In this document: positions 10,714 through 22,100 of the stretch, in pieces | Layout: each line of letters starts with the position of its first letter | Position numbering within the stretch: position 1 is the first letter of the stretch | From: Nemertoderma westbladi | Taxonomy: Eukaryota; Xenacoelomorpha; Nemertodermatida; Nemertodermatidae | NCBI GenBank assembly: GCA_032718475.1 | Contig: JAUCBJ010006960.1 | Span: forward strand, 1-64,000 | Length of the DNA: 64,000 nt | Reading direction: 5' to 3' | Notes under the pieces: generated by a model | Told to the model about the DNA's origin: nothing | Databases searched by the model: none | The model's input: the letters and a program-made list of their open reading frames with translations, nothing else | Translations under genes and position numbers: made by a program

Positions 10714-11280
10714 GTAAGTCAGTAAGTGGGACTCTTCCCACCGCACTCCAAGGTGGGTGACCGGAGTGAGGCATGATGAACTTGGCAGTGGCCCGCATTA
10801 CGATCTGACCGACCGCCGTATTCCCAGTGTCTGAGTGTAGTAAATTACCCAAATAGAATCGTACTGACAAACAAGCAATTCCGTAGTATTCCCCCGTTAA
10901 TCACCTCTTGAAGCAACTCGGCTGCTCGGGTCCAGATACATCGGACTGTCGGGAGCATTTCAGACATCAGACAGTAATGGAGCGGCATTTGCGAATATTT
11001 CCAATGGTTTTATAGGCCTAATAAATAAGGGGATTCAACAGTTCAATGCTAAAACAAATGGATTATTCCTAACCCCACCCCAATACAGCAATATACCTAA
11101 CAGTATATAGCTTAGGTACCACAGTCTGACTAGCTTTAAATATTAGAGTATGAAAACTATTATAGGACCCTCATGGAAACGAGGTATATACCTCATGAGG
11201 CTATCCTTACACCAGAACCTTTTATTTAAGTAAATAAACATTTTATAAGTTGACTATCTACATAAATCAGTATTGGTGCT

Positions 11281-11403
11281 CCTAAATATCTAGTGTTATT
11301 ACTTGTACTGTAGGCCTAATATCGTAACGTAATCTTTATAAATGTATTATTGTGAATTTTAAAAGGTTTAATTATGTGTAAAAAACAATCAATCAATCAA
11401 ACC
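11281..11403 (+). mobile_element. Probable retroposon 3' tail ending in (CAAT)n
   Basis: AT-rich sequence ends in aaaaaacaatcaatcaatca at about 11381-11400. A second, similar tail ends at about 12526 with tcaatcaatcaatcaatc. A short tetranucleotide tail after an A-run is typical of LINE/SINE 3' ends; no coding part remains. Confidence 0.35.
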
Positions 11404-12008
11404 ATAATCAGCACAGTCAGCCTACGCATGGGTGGTACCTACGGTGCGCACTACAACGGCAGTACAGCAATACGGTGTACCGTGCCAATGACTGAATGAT
11501 TAGCGGTAACTACTGAACTATCTAAACTATTATATTATTATTACCGGTACTAGGCTAATTAGGCCTAAACTATAATCACCGCAAGGGTTTCCGGGGCCAT
11601 GTTTAGATTACATGATATGGCATGTCTGCAGTGTATGGTACCGGCTGACCTGTATTGCAGTATTGACTGATTGCAGAATTCTCGATTCAGGAATTGAGTA
11701 CAGCCTGACAGTACCGGTACAAATGGTACATGCAGATTGGCAGACAGCCCCTATGTTTTGCAAAATTTGTCAGAAAACCAGCTGATTTATCCTACAGTAA
11801 TAATAATTTAACGCATGTTAATTTTGGATAAATAAATATATTATAACTACAATAACAGTTACACTGATGCTGCACGAAGGCCCCACGCAAATTCTACTTG
11901 GAAAATTTTCAAACTTTTGCCAAACAACATGTGTACCAAGTTTGGATAGATTTCATCAAGGATTGGCCGAGTTATTAACGTTTGAAATTAAATACTGAAA
12001 AAAAACGT

Positions 12009-12204
12009 GACAGAACGACAGAACGACAGGTTGATTAATGGTACCACTACGCTAAGGCTCTCTCACTTCGTGGCTCGCCCCACAGGTTGATTAATGGTAC
12101 CACTACGCTAAGGCTCTCTCACTTCGTGGCTCGCCCCACAGAACGACAGGTTGATTAATGGTACCCCTACGCTAAGGCTCACTCACTTCGTGGCTCGCCC
12201 CACA
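12009..12204 (+). repeat. Three tandem units of about 56-64 bp
   Basis: The unit ggttgattaatggtacc..ctacgctaaggct..tcacttcgtggctcgccccaca is present three times. The first and third copies are preceded by gaacgacag, the second is not. Substitutions are few (accact/acccct, ctctct/ctcact), so the amplification is recent. It follows an older repeat-like sequence (accaagtttggatagatttc and a gacagaacgacagaacgaca stutter), suggesting it grew from a transposon end. Confidence 0.85.
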
Positions 12205-13600
12205 TTGTTTGCCAAACAGGAAAGACACTCCACAATATAAATAGTTGCATCGCCAATAGCTTTTACTGTACCAATAGCGCAGTTGGGGGATTTTAATGAA
12301 GGTTCAAACTGCTATTCCACAAACATGCTGCTTATCTTTTAGTTTATTTGGCCTTGGGGTGGGTTGTAAACGCTCTTAAATGGTTTGAAACAGTCGTAAT
12401 TTAAGGAAGCCAAGTCGTACCAGGTTGTAATGGTCGTAAAATACCTAGCCAGGCTGAGATTATTAGATAATATGTAAATTGTTTAATATTGTTAATCTGG
12501 AAAAAAATATCAATCAATCAATCAATCTAACACTACTAGCCAAACAACAAACAAGCCTGAAATAAGATAAATAATGGTACCGGTACGGTATAGCAGTATT
12601 GTGCGCCACCTTGAGGATTGAGTGGTATTATTTATTAAGTTCTTTGAAGGGAATGCAATATTTTAATGTAATCTAAGGCGCCGGTGTCACAAACTAAGTG
12701 CCCACTTATCCTAAAATGACCACTTTATAATTTTAAATGCCCACTATGTTAAATGGCCACATAGTTTAGGTTAAGTGTTGTTTTTTATAAAAAGATAACG
12801 AGCACTTATAACTAAGTGGCCACTTTAATAATTTAAGGTACAATTTATCCTAAACTGAAAGTTTAATTCAGTAGTTACCGGACCGGTAGCTAACAATTCA
12901 ATCAGTTAATAATATGATCATATGTGAATGGAAGATCAATTTAATTTATTTTTATTACATCTGAGCAAAGGGTGAGAACAAAACAAAACCCAAGACTTTA
13001 AATAATAATAAAAAATTTAAATAATAATAATAATAAAATAATTTTAGCTAGCTAGATCAAGAATAATAGCTACCATCAAAAATCTATATATTTTTGCCAC
13101 GGGATGTTCTAGAACATTAATTATGTCAAAATCGGCATAAAAATAGCTAATTGAAATGAATACGGATCTATAGATATCTTCCCAATATTTTACAGACGAT
13201 TTAAAATGCCCCGTAGTGGCTCAGTAGAACTCAATAAAATTCAGTAGGGTGAGTGAGGGAGAATTGACTTTAGGGGAGACTTGATTTTTTTTTAATAACT
13301 CAAAAACTATTGTAAATTATTTGTCAACACCACACCAAAATGTGTAAAATACATGTAGGCTACATCCGCGCAACAATGTTTTATTACCTTTTGGTTATTT
13401 TTTGTTTTATTGCAAATAAACGTTTTCTGGGTTCAAAAGTAAATTTTTATACTTTACAACGAATGAGAATTCGCAACCTCGTATATTTCATGTTTATTGT
13501 AATTACCCAGATGTTTTGACCATTTATTGCACTATCCTGCCATATATTGTTTTCTAGTTTTGGTTCAGCCGTTTTGAAATAATTATATAAATTAATATAA
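12205..13600. other. AT-rich non-coding region
   Basis: Only low-complexity stretches, such as (aat)n near 13005-13035 and a (caat)n retroposon-like tail at about 12505-12526. I see no exon or RNA gene. Confidence 0.4.
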
Positions 13601-13620
13601 AAAATCCCATGTGGGGAGAC

Positions 13621-13718
13621 TTGACGTCCGAGTGTGAAGGAGACTTGAACCCGCCAATGCTTACGTCTACCTAGAGATACACCCACATAGAGAACCATTA
13701 CACCAGGCCACTCCAACT
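13621..13718 (-). mobile_element. tRNA-derived SINE head (minus strand)
   Basis: Read on the minus strand it has an A-box-like TGGCCTGGTGTAATGG and, about 60 nt later, a B-box-like GGTTCAAGTCTCC, the internal RNA polymerase III promoter of tRNA genes. Acceptor-stem pairing is poor, so it is a SINE head or tRNA pseudogene rather than a tRNA gene. The body differs from the SINE at 56670. Confidence 0.45.
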
Positions 13719-13980
13719 AGTTGATTGGCACTTACACCGACGTAGCTATCAATGGGTGGCTATGCTTCATGCAGTAGGAGTCGCCCCTCTCTAGACTAAA
13801 CCAAACCCAGCCAAGCCAACCAACAACTCTTCCTTCCCTCTTTGCAATGTGGTAGCCCGCCAACTTGGTGATTGACAACTATCATTATATACTTGTACTG
13901 GGTAGGAGTCAATGGCGCCAAATAACCGCAGACATAAAATAAATTTTAGTGTTTTTGACAATTAATTTAATTTAATTAAA

Positions 13981-16900
13981 AACATTAAGGGAAAGGAGCA
14001 GGTTAGAGTGACGGTGTTTTCTAACCAAAACAATAAACTATACATTTCATTTGCGGTCCAATTTGGGCTTAAGATCACTAACGGTCATTGTGCGCCACGA
14101 TCTGACTTGTAGTGGATTGAGTTTGATGTTGTTTACTCTCGATTTTCGTCAATGCCTATTTATAACTACCGGAACAAAAGCCATAATATTACCGGCACAA
14201 AGGAAACTGCATTTTTTTATTTACTTAAGACTAAGTGGCATGATAGGGTACCTCCCAGGGTTACTTACTGACTTAAATTCTCCCTTAAATGTGAAACTTT
14301 AAATGGTCATTTAACTTTTGAGATAGAAACTGCAAATAAATTTAAGGGGGCACTTAGAAACAAAACACTTAGTTTAAGTGCCCAATTTAGGTTAAGTGAG
14401 TTTTGAGAAACCGGGCAAATATCCGCATTGTTCTCAAGATGGAGCACAATACTGCTGTACCAATTTATATCAGTTTCTATCTGATTTCAGGATTGTTTAG
14501 CTAGTGTTGTTTAAACATACTAATACCAGTATAAGCCTACTTCTCATCGCATAATTTACGTTCCACTAATTTCTTAATCGTCTCATTACCGCACCCATGT
14601 TTTGCTTTCAATGTTTATTGTTTATTTATGTTACCGTAAAGTAAACAGGCTGACAGGGGTCACAACTCACAAGAGACTGCGAGGTGACTTGATACAGAAG
14701 ATACTGATTTTTTTTAATTTATTTCCTTTAATTAATTATTATTATTTAATCATTATTTTATTATTTTTGAGTGAATGGATAATCGAATATAATAGAATAA
14801 AAACAGATAAATACAATAAATGTGTCATTTCTTAGTCTAGATGATGGGATGAGTATCTTCTTCATAGATTGTTGTTGATTTTAAAAAAAATGTGGGAGTC
14901 CCAATTTGGAAGTCAAGTGGGCAGAAAAACCTCCGTGTGGCAACGCGGGTAACTGCCCATGGCTTCCCCCATAAACTCTGCAATCGTATATAGCCTCCTT
15001 CCACGACCTGTCCCCCGAATGTATCTGTCGGTACTGCGGGCAATGCTGAGCCGATCACTACCACAGCTTAAGCTACACGGTCTGCCCAGCCCACCCATCG
15101 CCACCTTATCAACTATGACGTAACTCTGTTTAAAAATTTATATCGCCAATAAGTTTAAATAAAGTTTTAATTTCATTAAATTTGTGTGTTTATGTTCCCA
15201 TTAATGTAATTGTATAATATAGCGATAATTTACCCCGAACGGGGTGTAATGAAAGAAAAAAAATGTAAATTCAGCATGCCGTACTTCGATCGTTCGATGA
15301 TAGGGGAGTTGTGTCGTTATTAATTAAAATGACATTCTATGTTAACGGATTGGTGAAGCTCGGGTATAAAATCCAATTCAAATACTATGATATCCTGAAC
15401 CAAAGAATAGTCTTACAGCTGTTACCATAACAACATATACCGCAATTAATGTACATGCAGCCCCAGTATAGGGCCGCCATATCTCCCTCTGTGACCCCTA
15501 TATGGCTTATACATTGCATAATGTAAGCGTTTCAGTGGAATTACAAATGAAATTTAATATATTATTTATCTTTAAATTAATTACTTTACATTAAAGATAT
15601 TCCATTTCAATATTTGGCAGTGTATTTAAATGTATTACAGTTAAAGATGTATGATTGATTTGCTTTGGGAATTAGATAAATTGAATCCATTGTTAATTTA
15701 ATCTGTTTTATGTTTTTCGTTTGGAAATTATGTTAATTATATAATAAAGCTAATCAAGTAATTAAATTAATATATCGGAACATTCTGATAAAGGCTTTGA
15801 CTTTCAAAGAAAAAGGGGAGGGGGGGGGGGTGAGGAGGGGGTGGGGTATCTGGAATCTGGACCCTAAAATTGGGTGAAAATTACATTTTGTCCTACTAAA
15901 CCAAACCAAATATTTTTAAAATTTGATTTTTCTTAAAAATTAAAACAACTTTTTATCCTTTTTTATTCATATCAGTGCACCATAACAGCTTTTTTTATGA
16001 GCAGTGCCTTATTAAATTCTAAAATATCGTGATGCTCGAAGACTTGTCAAAAGTCAGACTAGCTCATACGATTTGGCTGTCTAAATTAAATTTGGCACAT
16101 GATAGGATTAACATTTTTTGACAATTTATAAAATAGGGGGTGCTACCCCCCCCCCCCCCCCCCTTTAAATTGAAACTAAATTCGATTTATGTAGCTCCGT
16201 AGCTATAATTAGACGTATTTTTTATTGTTAGAACTTTATTAGGTGGCTGACATTTTATAAATAAACTATAGACATACTCCATGTTTATTAGATTACAATG
16301 TTCTCTATCGCCCTTTCTATCAAATAAAGTGATAGATTATATGACTTCTAGCAGTTAATTTATTAAATATCAGGTCTATTTTGTTAGCACTTTGCAGCCT
16401 CTTAACACATAAATTCATGTTGATTAACCTTTATTAGTTTCTTATATTTAAAAATATTACAGAAAGTAACTTTCCTTTAACATATTTATTATATACATTT
16501 TAATGGCTAAAATCATAATTTTCATAATTACTTATATATTTATTCATGTGAGTCAATTATTAATAACCATAACTTATCCCCACAATTTACGTTCTTTTTT
16601 TCCTATATCTCCATAAGTCTTATATTATGATGTTGTAATTAACAAAAGTTTTAAGTCATTTGACGACACACGAGTTTCATATCTCAAATCTAATTTCATA
16701 GCCCATTAATGCCGCCCATTTATCATATTACTATTGACTAGCTTCTCCCACTAGACCCCCACTGACTGAGAGGCAACATTATGTCTGATTGAGAATCGAT
16801 CACCTGTTTGCGATGGTGTAGGAGGTTCATATTTGAATAATCGAACACTATAAGAAAACTTAACGCCAGAGGACAAGGCCATATAAATTTTTCTGCATTA
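13981..16900. other. AT-rich upstream/intronic region with homopolymer tracts
   Basis: Contains a reverse copy of the dispersed motif described at 45365 (14021-14040), a G-rich tract at 15811-15846 (gggg runs, then tgaggagggggtgggg), and a poly-C run at about 16147-16162. No coding exon is evident, although the missing 5' exon of the SEL1L3-like gene should lie here or further upstream. Confidence 0.4.
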
Positions 16901-16981
16901 GGTATTTTTTAGAAATGTAAAGAAATGTATATTTTATTGGCATATAATATTTTATATAATAAAAAATTAATTTTAATCCAG

Positions 16982-18722
16982 GCGACTCAATCCAGCGCTG
17001 ACACTAAGGCACTAGACAACAATGAATATATTAAGAATAACGAAGATGACGATTCATTAAACAATGAATCTGATGTAGAGGAAGATGACGATGATGACAT
17101 AACCGATGAAGATGATGAAGAAGACGAGGAAGAAATAGTTGGAACTGATTATGACAGATTTGATCAATCTAAGGGGGATGAATTAGATATGATGAGTGAT
17201 GATGACTTAGAAAAGGGAAACAATTCAGCTGAGAAGCAAATACTTAAAAATAATGTTGAGATTGATGGGGAAAATAGAAATAATAATGAGGAGGAGGCGA
17301 TCACTAATGGAGTTGAGAGAGAAAGAGAGGGTGCACACACTAAGGAAGATAACATAGAGGGGACAGAAGCAAAAGATGGAGAGGGTGCACTCACTGAGGA
17401 AGATAACATAGAGGCGACAGAAGCAGAAGATGGAGAGGGTGCACTCACTGAGGAAGATAACATAGAGGCGACAGAAGCAGAAGATGGAGAGGGTGCACTC
17501 ACTACGGAAGAAAACATAGAGGCGACAGAAACAGAAGATGAAGAGGGTACAGAAACAGAAGATGGAGAGGGTACAGAAACAGAAGATGGAGAGGGTGCAC
17601 TCACTCCGGAAGATAACAGAGAGGCGACAGAAGCAGAAGATGGAGAGGGTACAGAAACAGAAGATGGAGCGGGTACACTCACTGAGGAAGATAACAGAGA
17701 GGCGACAGAAGCAGAAGATGGAGAGGGTGCACTCACTACGGAAGAAAACATAGAGGCGACAGAAACAGAAGATGAAGAGGGTACAGAAACAGAAGATGGA
17801 GAGGGTACAGAAACAGAAGATGGAGAGGGTGCACTCACTGAGGAAGATAACATAGAGGCGACAGAAGCAGAAGATGGAGAGGGTGCACTCACTACGGAAG
17901 AAAACATAGAGGCGACAGAAACAGAAGATGAAGAGGGTACAGAAACAGAAGATGGAGAGGGTACAGAAACAGAAGATGAAGAGGGTGCACTCACTACGGA
18001 AGATAGCATAGAGGCGACAGAAGCAGAAGATGGAGAGGGTACAGAAACAGAAGATAGGGAGGGTACAGAAACAGAAGATGGAGAGGGTGCACTCACTGAG
18101 GAAGATATCATAGAGGGGACAGAAACAGAAGATGGAGACACCGTTACAGAAAATGGAGGAACTGATGTGGAAGATGATGATGCAGCAAAAGAAGACGATA
18201 TAGTTGAGAATGTATTAGAAGTACGACCACCCAGATCATCTGACTCGATACCACCGGCGCCAGTTGCCTCGATGTCATTGACAATAAACCGAGACCGAAA
18301 GAGCCGTGAACCAATGAACCCGGAGTTTATTCGTCTTAGACGACTTCCATCTCGTTTGGTTCACGGAAACTTTCTAGAGTTCGACGTGCAGTGCACTCGC
18401 GCTTCCGTCTTTGGTGTGGAGATTGTCTACAAATCGTTGATCTTATCGTCGACTATAGTGGAGGATTTACAGTGTAGCGTTCCGGCAACTCTCCAGTGGG
18501 TTCGCATTGCGATCAACCTCCCTCCTAGGATGGCCTACCTGCCAGACCTACTGAATCCATTCCCTCTCGTTCTCAGCCGCATCTCCCTCAGGGCGTGGAT
18601 GATGCCCGAGTACAACTACGATGAAGTCGAAGACGAAGACGCATTTAAAGAGGCTCCAGTTACTGCGAGTTACAAGACAAGAATAAAGGCGCCGTATAGA
18701 AGACCATCTAGAGAAATTACTG
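16982..18722 (+). CDS. SEL1L3: SEL1L3-like exon a: acidic repeat domain plus conserved N-terminal domain
   Basis: The acceptor is ttttaatccag|GCG (phase 0) and the donor is ACTG|GTAAGT (one base into a codon). Open-frame codons upstream of 16982 are intronic. The first ~400 residues are extremely acidic: a [17 protein letters not shown] stretch, then many copies of 18-residue units ([18 protein letters not shown]) and 8-residue units (TETEDGEG) encoded by 17331-18135. The last ~160 residues are ordinary sequence that fits the SEL1L3 N-terminal region ([22 protein letters not shown]). Repeat-length changes are multiples of three, which keeps the frame. Vertebrate SEL1L3, as I recall it, lacks such a domain. 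Confidence 0.75.
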
Positions 18723-19137
18723 GTAAGTTAGTTGTCTAGATGTCTCTATGGAATAAGACTTATAATAGTGTTGTGAAATAAAGGATTCCAACAAATTTTT
18801 TTATTAAACTTTAATTTTAATTTTAAACTTTATAAATATTAAATTTAGAATATAGAATATTAAAATATATATTTTAATTTTAATTATTATTTGAATAAAA
18901 AATTCCATTTGCCCCGCGTGGGGGCGTATATTAAAAAAAATTTAAATCATTTTTTTATTACAGTAAATAATGATTGTCTATCTGATGTTTGTTTTAATTA
19001 GACTTCATTAACATGATGTGTTGCACTTTATAAATATAAAAATGAGGATCTAAACAATGTAAACGTTGTTGTATTTTACAACAAGAACAGTGAATAAAAT
19101 CAAAATATTTTAATTTCAGTAGAAATTGTAGACATTT

Positions 19138-19168
<31 letters not shown>

Positions 19169-22100
19169 TGAGGTGGGGTGGGGTACTCCGGCCTTAATTA
19201 ATCGCGATGTCAGAATGTAGACCGATTTATTTACAGTTTGCGGAAAGGGGGGGCTTTCAATGAACCTAAAGCTCCATGTTTGACTTAGACCTATTTATAG
19301 CAGAAAAAGCCTTAGACCTAACATTTTCCTGATGCGGACAACTATAACTAATTTGGCCTACAATATGTATGCATGGTGGAACATTCAGAGATGTAAGGAC
19401 AATACTCACTTTGCTATTAAATGTGAACCATGTAAAGTGGACTTAACGGAATTATGTTGTCTTTAAGAGTTATAACAACTCTCTGTTAATACTAACGGCC
19501 TCTTTTATCTGAAGTAATATTGCAATTTTGGAAAACGGTAATTATTTCACTAAGTTGATTGATATAAATATAGTTAGTTAGTTTATTATTGACCAATAAA
19601 TCGGTCCAAGTGGGACGGAATACATATATATATATGAATACACTCAAGCACTTATTATAATAACCAGTAAAATACGCTGCCGCGGTACTCTCAAATCCTA
19701 AATTAAAAGTTACTTAAGTATACATAAACCAGCATAGTAATGGCCATATTCAAATAATTTAATATATGCTGATATTACCCAAACGTTACGTACAAATAAC
19801 TTACTAATAAATATTAAATAAATATAAATACATAATAGAGTTAAACCAACTTAATTAATAATTCTAAATCTCTAAAATCTCTAAAAGTTCGTCTATATAT
19901 TGCATCGTGGTGCACAGGGGGTCACTGGATAGAACAGAGCATGGGGATTAATAATCTAATTGGTATTTATTCCTTAGGCCTACTGCCTCTACAAATGAAC
20001 ATGTACAAATAACATGTGATTCGGATTGGGGCGAGCCACACTTGCAAAAACGTCGATCATATGGGACTCGGTTCCATCTCCGTAAAAATAAATAAATATG
20101 GGTATAACAATAAATAATTATCCGCCATTATTGATTCAAACGCTCTTACAATACTGATTAAACCACTAATCATCATAAATAATTTAAAAAAAAGTTTCGT
20201 AAAATATTGTGTCGAATTGCAGTTTGTGTTCCGTGGATCCAAAAGTACAGATTATCGCGGAGTCAGAAAAGAATTCCACAATGTTATCCTCAACCAACCT
20301 ACCTGGAGTTGCTTAGTAACCCGGTAGTGATGTGGGGCGAATTCGGCGGTGTGATTAAAGAAATACCCCTCCTATCGGATCCAATCCTAATGAAGCTTGA
20401 TAAGGAGAACCTAAGGAATCCAAGGTTAGATAACCGTCGTGGTAGTAGGATGGAGTTCGTGTTAGTAAGACGATCGTGTTAGTAAGACAGCCGTGTTAGT
20501 AAGACGATCGTGTTGGTAAGACGATCGTGTTGGTTAGACGATCGTGTTAGTAAGACGAAGTTCGTGTTAGTAAGACGATCGTGTTAGTAAGACGATCGTG
20601 TTAGAAAGACAAAGATCGTGTTAGTAAGACAATCGTGTTAGTAAGACGATCGTGTTAGTAAGACGATCGTGTTAGTAAGACGATCGTGTTAGTAAGACGA
20701 TCGTGTTAGAAAGACAAAGATCGTGTTAGTAAGACAATCGTGTTAGTAAGACAATGATCGTGTTAGTAAGACAATCGTGTTAGTAAGACGATCGTGTTAG
20801 TAAGACGATCGTGTTAGCAAGACGATCGTGTTAGAAAGACAAAGATCGTGTTAGTAAGACAATCGTGTTAGTAAGACAATGATCGTGTTAGTAAGACAAT
20901 CGTGTTAGTAAGACGATCGTGTTAGTAAGACGATCGTGTTAGCAAGACGATCGTGTTAGAAAGACAAAGATCGTGTTAGTAAGACGAAGTTCGTATTAGT
21001 AAGACGATCGTGTTAGTAAGACGATCGTGTTATTAAGACGAATTTCGTGTTATTAAGACGATCGTGTTAGTAAGACGAAGTTCGTGTTAGTAAGACGATC
21101 GTGTTAGTAAGACGATCGTGTTAGCAAGACAATCGTGTTAGTAAGACGATCGTGTTAGTAAGACGATCGTGTTAGCAAGACGATCGTGTTAGAAAGACAA
21201 AGATCGTGTTAGTAAGACGAAGTTCGTATTAGTAAGACGATCGTGTTAGTAAGACGATCGTGTTAGTACGGCAAAGTTCGTGTTATTAAGACGAAGTTCG
21301 TATTAGTAAGACGATCGTGTTAGTAAGACGATCGTGTTAGTAAGACGATCGTGTTAGTACGGCAAAGTTCGTGTTATTAAGACGATCGTGTTAGTAAGAT
21401 GAAGTTATTGTTAGTAACACGAAGTTCGTGTTAGTAAGACGATCGTGTTAGTAAGACGACCGTGTTAGTAAGACGAAGTTCGTGTTAGTAAGACGATCGT
21501 GTTAGTAAGACGAAGTTCGTGTTTGTAAGACGATCGTGTTAGTAAGACGATCGTGTTAGTAAGACGATCGTGTTAGTAAGACGAAGTTCGTGTTAGTAAG
21601 ACGATCGTGTTAGTAAGACGAAGTTCGTGTTAGTAAGACGATCGTGTTAGCAAGACGATCGTGTTAGAAAGACAAAGATCGTGTTAGTAAGACGATCGTG
21701 TTAGTAAGACGATCGTGTTATTAAGACGAATTTCGTGTTAGTAAGACGATCGTGTTAGCAAGACGATCGTGTTAGAAAGACAAAGATCGTGTTAGTAAGA
21801 CGAAGTTCGTATTAGTAAGACGATCGTGTTAGTAAGACGATCGTGTTATTAAGACGAATTTCGTGTTATTAAGACGATCGTGTTAGTAAGACGAAGTTCG
21901 TGTTAGTAAGACGATCGTGTTAGTAAGACGATCGTGTTAGTAAGACGAATTTCGTGTTATTAAGACGATCGTGTTAGTAAGACGAAGTTCGTGTTAGTAA
22001 GACGATCGTGTTAGTAAGACGATCGTGTTAGAAAGACAAAGATCGTGTTAGTAAGACGAAGTTCGTATTAGTAAGACGATCGTGTTAGTAAGACGATCGT

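Noticed and set aside
13621-13718. Functional tRNA gene on the minus strand
   Set aside because: A- and B-box are present, but acceptor and anticodon stems do not pair well; better explained as a SINE head.
14837-15104. Two minus-strand ORFs in a GC-richer patch
   Set aside because: Overlapping frames with no domain and no splice or codon evidence; left unannotated.
16925-16981. ATG at 16925 as the start of the acidic protein
   Set aside because: The first 19 codons are AT-rich intron sequence; a good acceptor lies at 16980-16981 and the phase fits an upstream exon.
17164-18141. 325-codon antisense ORF (Ser/Val/Pro-rich) opposite the acidic exon
   Set aside because: It is the reverse shadow of the coding minisatellite; the sense frame continues into a conserved domain with splice sites.
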